Part shown: piece by piece, positions 54,957 to 64,000 of the stretch | Layout of the letters: every line of letters starts with the position of its first letter | Position numbering within the stretch: the stretch's first letter is position 1 | NCBI GenBank assembly: GCA_025093985.1 | Contig: JACAAK010000006.1 | Coordinates: 992,001 to 1,056,000 of the forward strand | DNA from: Calvatia gigantea | Taxonomy: Eukaryota > Basidiomycota > Agaricomycetes > Agaricales > Lycoperdaceae | DNA: 64,000 nucleotides | Direction of reading: 5' to 3' | Program-made: the position numbers and the translations under genes | Notes under the pieces: generated by a model | What the model saw: only the letters and a program-made list of their open reading frames with translations | Database searches by the model: none | Told to the model about the DNA's origin: nothing

Positions 54957-56262
54957 AAAGAGGCAGAAATAGAATAACTAAGTGTGATATGGATGTACGG
55001 CTTAGATTAAGCTGACGGAATAGATTTTTAAAGATTTCTGCACAAGGCAAGTTCGTGGGGAGGCAATCTGACAATATAAGGGACAATTCCACAAAATAAC
55101 ACAAAACAACAACGCGTAGAGAACACTAGAATAGCTAACTACCTTCGCTAAGAAGAGCAAAGCCAAGTTATACTGTAAAAAGCGCAACTCGCGTCCCTTA
55201 TCTAAGAAGTTAACAAGACACAGAACCTCAGGTACTCCCTAAGATTCACCCTTATCAAGTCAACGACCAGAAGCGCACTGTCCTACACTTGTGATACTCC
55301 AAGTACCAGGGTGTAGTGATGCAATACGCTCTTAATCTAGGCTCACTTCACAAGTAAGCCGAGGTCTTCTTCTTAGATTACAAAGGTCTCAACCTTAGCT
55401 CAAGTCACTTAATCCAGTTAATCTCGAAAGAACTTATTACTTTGCTTCGCTCAGGCACAATAGATCGCTTTTCACTGCGCTCTGAAGGCTGGGCAATGGC
55501 TAGTAGGTTCCTTGCCACGTCTGACACCTCAGAGGGGGTTTATATATTATTTGGGTGCGTGTTATGACGAGACAATGATTACACAACTAGGAACATATTA
55601 TCAAGCAAGGTACAAACCGGTAGATTAGATCGTGCACCAAGAGAGCTGCAACCTGTTAGATTAGTGAAACATTGGAAATACAGAAGGATTCCGGGTATCC
55701 GTTTGTTCTGGGCTGTGTTTTAGTCCGTTTTCTGGGTCTGCATTCTTCTCTAAATATGTAGAACATCTAAGATTTCGGACGTCACGTGAACTGTTCTCCT
55801 ACACGTCCCTAGGGATTGTATACGAACGCGTTCATATGCGTCATTAGTGCTGAGCGATGTTCGTTAATCTAGCGACAGTGGCATTTCCTTGTGAACACGC
55901 CGATCATCCTTTTAGATTAAGCGTGTCAGACTTATTTCCTGAGTCAAGGCTCATTGGAGGGGTCCCATAGCTCTGTATAGACGCATTGGAATGGTTTTAC
56001 CACCTGGTCTGGCCAGAATTATGACTGGTCATATGGTACACTGTTAGAATTGCTTTTTGTTAAGCACAGTGGCCATCCCGTAGCCGCCGCTATCCGTCAT
56101 CAATGGCCATAGTGTTCTACAGTGATCGAGTACTCTTTTATTATACTGTTGGGCTCTTAGATTAGGTCGTACTACTACAGGAAGGTTCAATGCAATTGTT
56201 AGATTAGGCTTGTATGCCTTAGATTAGCAATTTTCATGCGTGAAAATGGCTTTGCCGTTACA
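54957..56262 (-). mobile_element. 1.3-kb non-coding element, copy 2
   Basis: 1306 bp, inverted relative to copy 1 (22065-23368), inside LINE-f between the codons for AELQ and FLDE. On + it starts AAAGAGGCAGAAATAG and ends GCTTTGCCGTTACA. The flanks GCAGT (54952-54956) and GTGGT (56263-56267) are an imperfect 5-bp TSD, matching 3 of 5. It keeps many CpGs lost from copy 1, so it is younger. TAGATTA/TAATCTA motifs at 55001, 55331, 55371, 55621, 55655, 55865, 55911, 56157, 56199 and 56219 (approximate starts). No ORF. Probable solo LTR of an element not otherwise present. Confidence 0.75.
55537..55546 (-). promoter_or_regulatory. TATA box in the 1.3-kb element, copy 2
   Basis: TATATAAACC on the - strand, at the same relative place as in copy 1 and followed by the same CCC run. 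Confidence 0.45.
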
Positions 56263-57050
56263 GTGGTTCCTGGATGAGATCAGAGAAGGGGTGTATGATC
56301 TTCGGGATCATCCCCTTAATTCAGTGCGGGATGTTAATGTCCTGGCATTGGCTATTGGGTCAGTGTTCTCTGCAGCGTGGCATCGCCATACTGTGGAGGT
56401 ACACATATCTGCAAAATCTCAGCCTTGGTGGGATGAGGACTGCACCGTCACCCTATGGGCCCACAGGGACTCTTCGGACCCTGCGGACTGGAAGGCATTT
56501 CGATGCATTGTAGCATCTAAAAAGTGCAAATTCTTCAATGAGAAGATCGAGGAAATTGCTGAGACCAACAAGCGCCCCTGGGACCTTATGGAATGGGTTA
56601 AGGCGCGCAAGTTGCCAGCGTGCGAGGCTATCTCCTATCAAGGGGAGCCTTGTCACACAATGGACTCCCTTTGGGAGGCCCTACACGGTACCTACAACTC
56701 TGCCTCTGGGCGTAAGTGTGATACCCCCATTATTGATCTGCTCCCTGCACTTCCGCTGCGGGGGTGGGTTGACTTCTCAGACAAGGAGTTGGTGGATGCA
56801 CTGTCTGCCTACTCCAAAATCTCTGCTCCGGGCCCTAACTACGTTACGTGAAGGATGCTCAAACAGATCGTGCTTGGGGATGCCCTGCTGATCTTCGTAC
56901 ATCTAGCTAGTGCCTGTATTCATCTAGGCTGCTGGCCAGAGTATTTCAAAGAATCTATGTTGGTTATTATCCCTAAGCCGGGTAAGCCTACATATTCTAC
57001 GCCCAAGGCCTTTAGGCCCATAGTTCTTCTCAATATGCTGGGTAAGCTGT
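56263..57050 (+). pseudogene. LINE-f ORF2, linker and RT start
   Basis: Resumes at FLDEIREGVYDLRDHPLNS, through KSQPWWDEDCTVTLWAHRD and DLMEWVKARKLPACEAISYQ, to VIIPKPGKPTYSTPKAFRP and MLGKL, cut by the LTR at 57051. TGA for Trp at 56849-56851. Confidence 0.9.
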
Positions 57051-57370
57051 TGTTGAACGGTGCATGTAGGGGATCGAAAGGGGAACATAACAGCGGTTAA
57101 ATGAAGTGTATTGGATGAGAACTGAAGGAGTAATTCCACAATTACTGTGGAACACTGTAAGAGACTGAAATGACAAGATACACTATTCTACTCACCTGTG
57201 GAACACTGTAAGAGACTAAAGGCCTCCAAAGCGTTCACAGGCAGCTACAAGTCCAACTGTCATGTGACAACAGTCACATGACCCAAACTCCGTCAGCTCT
57301 AAGTCCACCTTTGCCTATACACTCTCTAATACAACTCTGTCACTGCTTACTGACTGGGGCAAATCTAACA
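57051..57370 (-). repeat. Copia-C-type solo LTR in LINE-f
   Basis: 320 bp, TGTTGAACGGTGCATG to GGGGCAAATCTAACA on +. It shares its ends and internal blocks (AACACTGTAAGAGACTGAA, AAGTCCAACTGTCATGTGAC) with the Copia-C LTRs but is diverged and somewhat longer, so it is a sister subfamily. The LINE reads GCTGT left and GTTTG right. The intact site GCTGTTTG allows only a 2-bp duplication, so a normal 5-bp TSD is not seen. Confidence 0.8.
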
Positions 57371-58123
57371 GTTTGAGAAAATGATCGTAACTAGACTCCA
57401 GTTTGACTCTGTCAAATTTGGGGTCTTTCACCCTAATCAGCTCGGAGGTGTGATCCAATGATCCACTGAAGACGCTGGCCTAATGCTAACCCACATTGTA
57501 AGAGTGGGTTGGGCTAAGGGCCTCAGAACTAACGTTGTGGCATTTGACATAGCACAGTTCTTCCCATCACTGCACCATGATACTGTATGCTGGTTGCAAT
57601 ACTCCGCAAGCAAGGATTCACCCCTGAGTTGGTCGAGTTCTTTGCGCACTACTTGGTAGGACGGAAGACCCAGTATTGCTGGGACTCTTTCAAGTCCGGG
57701 CCGTTTCCATTGGATGTGGGGGTAGGTCAGGGTTCTGCCCTCTCCCCCATCCTATCAGCCTTATACATAGCTCCACTAATGTGGCTTTTCGACAGGGAGG
57801 CATCACGCTTAGGGGTGACCCTCCTGTCATATGTCGATGATGGTACCATCATTGCCCAGTCTAGGGACTGGAAATCCAACCTTGTGGCTCTTAAGGAGGC
57901 ATATGGTATTATATTCAGGCTCTTTGAGCGCTTCGCCTTGGTACTTGAACATGACAAGTCTGAGGTTTTTCACTTCTCCCGCAAACATGGGAATGATAAT
58001 CCGCCAATTGACCTGGGCTTTGCCCTGTTCACTGGTGATACACCGCTTCGACCCAAGCCCTATTGGAGGTATTTGGGTTTCTACTTTGACTGTGCCCTTA
58101 CATTTAAGGACCATGTTTGATAC
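57371..58123 (+). pseudogene. LINE-f ORF2, RT segment
   Basis: Resumes at FEKMIVTRLQFDSVKFGVFH with a TGA (Arg) near 57460 and a small insertion near 57590 that shifts the frame. Then MLVAILRKQGFTPELVEFF, GQGSALSPILSALY, YVDDGTIIAQ (active site intact, about 57830) and YLGFYFDCALTFKDHV, cut by LINE-h. Confidence 0.9.
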
Positions 58124-59399
58124 TTTTTTTTTTTTTTTTTTAAATCATGGCTTGCACCAATTTATAACGCGGTGCCCGATCGCAGTCCACGTGTAGCTAA
58201 GTACAAAGCCCCAACTACAAAGTCCAATGAGTTAAGAGTAATCTACTGTTCAGAAGCAGCCCAACCCAACCCAAGCGCTAACCCAGACCAGACCAGCCCA
58301 CCCCTTACTTGCCAAACCTCCTGGTTTCCCAAAGTGCCCATCACACTGAAGAAGACCCAGTTGCCCAGGTCTTGTGGTGTACACCCAGTGACGCACCGCC
58401 GCGTCATGGCGGTGCCCTGATCATCCCACAAGTGGTGGGCCCAGCGGCGGCGGCGGCCGAGCGCCCGAAAGGGGACAGGTGTAGTCAGGAGAGCCAGCGC
58501 AAGGAGCCCCCGCTTGGAGCCACCTTACCCCCAACTTCCCAGGTGAAAGGGTATCAGCCCTGTCCTGATCTAGGGCAACACAGTAGGCAGGGTAGCAACT
58601 CAAAGCATCGCCTAGACGGCACCCAAGAAAGCAGCTGAGCAGGACGAACCCATCCCGCCACCCGGGGACCCCACCCCCGTTATTTTATGCCTCCACCCCC
58701 CACGAAGCTCCCAACCAAGCCCAGGAAAGGAGCACCACCAGCCAAGGCCAGAAGCACCCCCTGGGGACCCCACCCCCGTTGCCTTGCAACTTCTCCACCT
58801 AGTAGGCCAGAAGACCAGCGACACCGCAGGGACCCCCCATGCGCGCCAGCTTAGCTGATCCCAGCATCATCTGGTCTGAATGCAAAAGCCCCGGGGTTTG
58901 CATTCAGGAAGTCAATCAGCTCACGAATGGTCTGAGGAGGTCTGTCAAGTTCCCTCTTGTGGTTGGGACATCTGACGAAAATGTAATAGCGCTCCTCGAG
59001 AGTGGCGCCACACGAACAGCCAACGCTTTCATTAGGAAAGAATCGTACTCGGTATGACCCGATCGGAGCATGACCTGTAATGGCACGCACGGCCCTCGCA
59101 CAGAGCGAGTTAGAGCCGCTAACATGAGGGAGCTAGGGCCTACCAGAAAGGTAGGTCGGCTTCCCCAGAATAGATGGGTCCGCCCCGGAGGCAAGATCCA
59201 TGTTGCTACGCCCCTTGTAAGAAGAGGTAGAGTACAGCTGACGCCATGACTCCAGAACATTGTCGACCACCTCTTTGCGCAGGCAAGCAATAGAAGTGAA
59301 CGGCTTCAGACCATAAGCGACCTGAGGGAACAAGGTGACATGCCGGTGCACAGCATGGTGGAACTCCCACTTCTCAGAAGAAGGGACAGCAAGGAATTC
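58124..59399 (-). mobile_element. LINE-h, 3' part
   Basis: Poly(T) 58124-58141, 3' UTR to about 58850, then ORF2 C-terminus to 59399, where LINE-g's poly(T) starts. It is inserted in LINE-f; the other TSD side lies beyond LINE-g, outside the window. Confidence 0.9.
58851..59399 (-). pseudogene. LINE-h ORF2 C-terminus
   Basis: From EFLAVPSSEKWEFHHAVHR, through SFPQVAYGLKPFTSIACLRK, to the CCHC motif CSCGATLEERYYIFVRC and FRPDDAGIS. The motif's His is Tyr here. TAG for Trp near 59132. Confidence 0.88.
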
Positions 59400-59588
59400 T
59401 TTTTTTTTTTTTTTTTTTTTTTAAATCATGGCTTGCGCCAATTTATAACGCGGTGCCCGATCGCAGTCCGCGTGTAGCTAAGTACAAAGCCCCAACTACA
59501 AAGTCCGATGAGTTAAGAGTAATCTACTGTTCAGACGTGGCCCAACCCAACCCAAGCGTTACCCAGACCAGACTAGCCCACACCCTAC

Positions 59589-60215
59589 TTGCCAAATTCC
59601 CCGGTCGCCCGAAATGCCCATCACACTGAAGAAGGCCCAGTTGCCCAGGCCTTGTGGTGTACACCCAGTGACGCACCGCCGCGGGGCGGCGGTGCCCTGA
59701 TCGTCCCTCAAGAGGCGGACCCAGCGGCAGCGGCGGCCGAGTGCCCTCAGGGGGACAGGTGTAGTCAGGAGAGCCAGCGCAGGGAGCCCCCGCTTGGAGC
59801 CGCCTTACCCCCAACTTCCCAAGTGAAAGGGTATCAGCCCAGTCCTGACCCAGGGCAACATAGTAGGCAGGGTAGCAACTCGAAGCGCCGCCTAGACGGT
59901 GCCCAAGAAAGCAGCTTAGCAGGACGAACCCGCACCGCCACCCGGGGACCCCACCCCCGTTATTTTACGCCTCCGCCCCCCACGAAGCCCCCAATCAGGC
60001 CTAGGAAAGGAGCACCACCAGCCGAGGCCGGAAGCACCCCCCAGGGACCCCACCCCTGTTGCCTTACAACTTCTCCCCCCAGTAGGCCAGAAGACCAGCG
60101 ACCCCGTAGGAGCCCCCCACGCGCGCCAGCTCAGCCGATCCCAGCATCATCTGGTCTGAACGCGAAAGCACCAGGGTTCGCGTTCAGGAAGTCAATCAGC
60201 TCACGAATGGTCTGA
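59589..60215 (+). other. Antisense open frame over the LINE 3' UTR
   Basis: 208 codons, Pro/Arg/Ser-rich, opposite to the LINE-g 3' UTR and the end of ORF2. An equivalent frame of 219 codons lies at 49616-50275 over LINE-e, and shorter pieces over LINE-b, -c and -h. GC-rich sequence makes chance open frames likely. No domain recognised, no promoter seen. Confidence 0.2.
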
Positions 60216-63200
60216 GGAGGTCTGTCAAGCTCCCTCTTATGGTTGGGACACCTGACGAAAATGTGATAGCGCCCCTCGAGAGCGGCGCCACACGAGCAGC
60301 CAACGCTTTCGTTCGGAAAGAATCGCACACGGTACGACCCAATCGGAGCATGACCAGTAACGGCACACACGGCCCTCGCACACAGCGAGTTAGAGCCGCT
60401 AACATGAGGAAGCCAGGGCCCACCAGAAAGGTAGGTCGGCTTCCCCGGAATAGATGGATCTGCCCCGGAAGCAAGATCCATATTACTGTGCCCCTTGTAA
60501 GAAGAGGTAGAGTACAGCTGACGCCAAGACTCCAGAACGTCATCGACCGCCTCTTTGCGCAGGCGGGCAATAGAAGTGAACGGCCTCGGGCCATAAGCGA
60601 CCTGAGGGAACGAGGTAACATGCCGGTGAACAACATGGTGGAACTCCCACTTCTCGGAAGAAGGGACAGCGAGGAATTCAACGCCTCTCCGGGGATCCCC
60701 AGAGAGCCATCGTTTAAGCGCCACACACACCCCCTGGGACAGCATCTGCCCGGAGTGCGTAGACGGATCAACTACAAGCTTCGCTGACGCAATAGAGTCA
60801 GTGAATACCCGTATAAGCCTGACGTCATCCTGCTTAAGAGCAAAATGAATGCCAAGTGCAATGGCCATGAGCTCAGCATCAGGCACTGTAACTCGGCCTG
60901 CCACGCGAGTGATCTCCCGAAGGCACTCCCGCTGGCGGTAGACATGGGCAGAAGAAACTGCCTGGAACTTGCCATGGAGCGGCAGACTTGCGTCCGTCGC
61001 CATATGGACAATCCCGAGGTCCTCTCTGCACTCCCTAAGGCGCGCGTCAAGAGCATACATATGCTCGGGGTCGGTATTACCCTCCGCATTGAGTTTCACC
61101 TCCATGAACGACACCTGGTCAGGGTGGCAGTCCATCAGGCGGTATCCGGGTCGATTAATCGAAGCCATAGGCTCAAACTCCTCGACGAGGTTCACCAGGC
61201 TGGCGTCAGCCTGGATTAAGGAGCCCTTAGTCTTCTTGCGGATCGCAGGAGACATAAGGCCGATAGAGCGAGTGTGCAGTTTAGCAGACCCAGAGTATTC
61301 AGGGCTCATAAGGGCCCTGAGAGGATGGTTGGGTGACAGGGTCTTAATCCTGTAGTCCGACCTGACAGCAAGCTTCTGTATGTGAAGCTGGATAGGTATG
61401 AGACCCGCGAATGACTCCGCGGCCCCAGTAGGGGCAGTCCGGAAGGCACCTGTAATCCACAGGGCCGCCCGTCTCTGCATGACGTTCAGACTCTTAAGGG
61501 CCGCCTTACAGCGAGAGCCCTTGAAGAACCAGAGTTTAAAGCCGTATGTCGCAATCGGAACAACACACGACCGATAGAGGAGGCGCTTCTGCATAGGCCG
61601 CAAGCCCCTCGTAGAATTACCAAGCATCTTCATGGCCTTCACCGTGGAGAGTGCTTTAGTAGAGTAGTAACGAACGTGCTCCTTAAAGGTAAGGGCGCGG
61701 TCGAAGTAGAAGCCCAGATACCTCCAATAAGGCTTGGGCCGGAGTGGCGTATCACCAGTGAACGGGGCAAAGCCCAGGTCAATCGGTGGGTTATCATCCC
61801 CGTGTTTACGGGAGAAGTGGAAGACCTCAGACTTGTCATGCTCAAGTACCAAGGCGAAGCGCTCAAAGAGCCTGAATATAATACCATATGCCTCCTTAAG
61901 AGCCACAAGGTTAGATCCCCAGTCCTTCGACTGGGCAATGATGGTGCCATCATCAACATATGACAGAAGAGTCGTCCCAAGACGTGACGCCTCCCTGTCG
62001 AAAAGCCACATTAGCGGAGCTATGTATAAGGCCGACAGGACGGGAGAGAGGGCAGAACCCTGCCCCACCCCCACATCCGATGGAAATGGTTCGGACTTGA
62101 AGGAGTCCCAGCAATACTGGGTCTTCCGTCCTACCAGGTAGTGCGCAAAGAACTCAACCAGCTCAGGGGCGAATCCTTGCTTGCGAAGTATTGCTACCAG
62201 CATATCATGGTGCAATGACGGGAAGAACTGCGCTATGTCAAAAGCCACAACGCTAGTCCTGAGGCCCTTAGCCCAACCCGCTCTTACGATGTGGGTCAGC
62301 ATCAGGCCAGCATCTTCAGTGGATCGTTGGATCACACCTCCGAGCTGATTAGGGTGAAAGACCCCAAATTTGACAGAGTCAAACTGGAGCCTAGTCGCGA
62401 TCATTTTCTCGAACAGCTTACCCAGCGTGTTGAGAAGTACTATAGGCCTAAAGGCCTTGGGTGTAGAATATGCAGGCTTACCCGGCTTAGGGATAATAAC
62501 TGACATAGATTCTTTAAAATACTCCGGCCAGCAACCTAAACGAATACAGGCGCTAGCTAGACGTACGAAGACCGGCAGGGCATCCCCAAGCACGATCTGT
62601 TTGAGCATCCTCCACGTAACGTGGTCGGGGCCCGGCGCAGAGACCTTAGAGCAGGCGGATAACGCGTCCACCAGTTCCTTGGCTGAGAAGTCCACCCATT
62701 CCCGCCGCGTCAGCGTAGGGAGCGGATCAATAACGGGGGTATCACACTCGCGCCCGGAAGCGGAGTTGTAGGTACCGTGAAGGGCCTCCCACAGGGAGTC
62801 CATAGTGTGACAAGGCTCCCCCTGATAGGAGATAGCCTCGCACGCAGGCAACTTGCGCGCCTTGACCCATTCCATAAGGTCCCAGGGGCGCTTGTTGGTC
62901 TCAGCAATTTCCTCAATCTTCTCATCAAAGAATTTGCGCTTCTTAGATGCAACAACGCGTCGAAATGCCTTCCAGTCCGCAGGGTCCGAGGAATCCCTAT
63001 GGGCCTGAAGGGCGACTCTGCAGTCCTCATCCCACCAGGGTTGAGACTTCGCGGAGATGTGCACCTCCACAGTGTGGCGATGCCACGCTGCAGAGAACAC
63101 CGACCCAATGGCCGATGCCAGGACATTAACATCCCGAGCTGAATTAAGGGGATGATCACGAAGATCATACACCCCTTCTCTGATCTCATCCAGGAACTGC

Positions 63201-64000
63201 AATTCCGCAGTCGCTGCCGAGTTCTTGGGGAAAGCCCTTCTGACATTTGTAATGTCCTCAGGGCGGATAGGGATCGTGACAGACAGCGGATGGTGGTCCG
63301 ATGGGCCTGTCAGATCCGATCTGATCTGGGGACGCGCGATGCGCCACCTGAGATCGGAGACGAAGATCAGATCAATCACCGATTGGCGTTTGGTCGGATC
63401 TCGAGGTACATGAGTAGAAGCCCTGGAATCTGGCAACCAGATCCCAAGGCCGAGGTCGTCGGCAGCTTCCAGAAGCTGCTGGGCGGGTCGGTGGTGATGT
63501 GGGACGCCATCGTCCCACTCACACGAATGGCAATTGAAATCGCCTCCCATGTAATGCATCTGGGGTAGAGAATCGCGCTTCTCATAGAGAAGCTTGATCG
63601 CAGTGTGCTCATCATCAGAATAGACGTTCATGAAGTGGCGTTCACGACCGTGATTGAAGATGGTAAGAACCATCACATCCCGGTGATCAATGAGGTCCCG
63701 CCTAAGCGAGGGCCTCAGTCTCTTGATCCGCGTGTGGACAAAAGCCATAACACGCGGTCGATCTCGCTCCTCCGCAGTGGAGGCCGGCCTCACCATATAC
63801 AACCACTCAGGGTGCTTAGGTGCTCCGATGACGGGCTCACCCTCGGCGTTGAGCGTCGAGGGGGCGGATCTAATCGTTCGCTAGGGTGGCTCCTGGACGA
63901 AAATGATGTCGAAGTTGTCTTTCTCAGACTCTAGCAGTGTGTCCAATAATGTGTAATTCTTTGCTACATTAAACGACAAGATACGTAATCTACCCTTCAC
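60131..64000 (-). pseudogene. LINE-g ORF2: APE endonuclease, reverse transcriptase, RNase H
   Basis: Nearly complete LINE ORF2, open for 1223 codons from the internal Met at 63802 to TGA 60131-60133. Upstream the frame continues to the window end (KGRLRILSFNVAKN) with one TAG at 63882-63884 replacing Trp of QEPPW. Counting from that Met: EN GGDFNCH 86-92 and SDHH 168-171; RT about 380-720 with FDIAQFF 521-527, GQGSALSP 580-587 and YVDD 615-618; RNase H with Asp 937 (TDAS), Glu 977 (DAEL) and Asp 1002 (FTDS); CCHC motif Cys 1169, Cys 1171, His 1180, Cys 1185. The order fits fungal Tad1-like LINEs; clade assignment is inference. A single suppressed or reverted codon separates it from an intact frame. 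Confidence 0.93.

Larger units (their letters stand above)
54017..58123 (+). mobile_element. LINE-f, + strand, with two insertions
   Basis: Blocks 54017-54956, 56263-57050 and 57371-58123, split by the 1.3-kb element and a Copia-C-type LTR, and cut at 58123 by LINE-h's poly(T). It begins in the last 35 codons of ORF1, so it alone in the window shows the ORF1/ORF2 junction. It sits head-to-head with LINE-d at 54016/54017. Confidence 0.85.
59400..64000 (-). mobile_element. LINE-g, youngest LINE copy, runs past the window end
   Basis: Poly(T) 59400-59422, 3' UTR 59423-60130 (GC-rich, about 710 bp), then ORF2 to the window end. It is CpG-rich, with one stop in about 1290 codons. It inserted in LINE-h at GGAATTC/poly(T). 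Only about a dozen ORF2 codons, ORF1 and the 5' UTR are outside the window. Confidence 0.95.

Noticed and set aside
54957..56262. TAGATTA repeats as a CRISPR-like or tandem array.
   Set aside because: Spacing is irregular, both orientations occur and the unit is only 7-8 bp.
60239..60787. 182-codon + strand frame opposite the LINE-g RNase H.
   Set aside because: Shadow of a high-GC coding frame; counterparts in other copies are broken.
1..64000. tRNA or rRNA genes and a CRISPR array.
   Set aside because: None seen; no cloverleaf-like or rRNA-like segments noticed, and the context is eukaryotic.

Overview
This 64-kb window contains no host gene that I can recognise. Every kilobase that can be assigned belongs to retrotransposons stacked inside one another. 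The families are two chromodomain Ty3/Gypsy lineages (here Gypsy-1 and Gypsy-2), three Ty1/Copia lineages (Copia-A, -B, -C), one non-LTR (LINE) family with an APE endonuclease, reverse transcriptase and RNase H, and a 1.3-kb non-coding element present twice. This mix, with fungal-type chromodomain Gypsy Pol and a LINE carrying RNase H and a terminal Cys/His motif, suggests a fungus, most likely a TE-rich basidiomycete (Agaricomycetes). The species cannot be named. Family names are my own labels.

Layout. 1-5866: three Gypsy-1 copies on the + strand, nested in or abutting each other. 5867-26961: a 5'-truncated Copia-B on the - strand. Its 3' LTR is split by Copia-A (6235-20601, TSD CCAAC). Copia-A's gag is split by a complete Gypsy-2 (10683-19879, TSD CCATG). 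Copia-B's RT is split by the 1.3-kb element (22065-23368, TSD AGTGG). 26962-27303: LINE 3' fragment. 27385-41078: a + strand Gypsy-2 5' LTR split by Gypsy-1 copy G1d (27441-40456). G1d's gag is split by G1e (33172-39823, TSD GTTTC), whose pol is in turn split by a solo Copia-C LTR (34846-35138, TSD TCCAT). 41079-41935: Copia-C 3' end. 41936-64000: eight LINE copies in both orientations piled into each other, interrupted by the second 1.3-kb element (54957-56262) and another Copia-C-type LTR (57051-57370). The last LINE (59400 to the window end) has an almost unbroken ORF2.

Decay. In the three LTR pairs I compared base by base (Copia-A, G1d, G1e) every one of 57 differences is a transition, with no indel. 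Most are explained by CpG becoming TpG in one copy and CpA in the other. This points to methylated-cytosine deamination as the main mutational force. It also explains the stop codons (CGA to TGA, CAG to TAG, TGG to TAG/TGA) and the loss of catalytic Asp codons in several RTs. LINE-g, LINE-e and Gypsy-2 keep many CpGs and look younger.

Points of most interest: (i) both Gypsy families carry an extra same-strand ORF between the chromodomain and the 3' LTR. In Gypsy-1 it is about 330 codons, conserved in three copies, with no domain I recognise. In Gypsy-2 it is Pro/Ser-rich and ends in three CCHC zinc knuckles. (ii) The 1.3-kb non-coding element carries about ten dispersed TAGATTA-type motifs and a TATA box identical to that of the Gypsy-2 LTR. 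(iii) The nested insertions can be undone on paper to the base.
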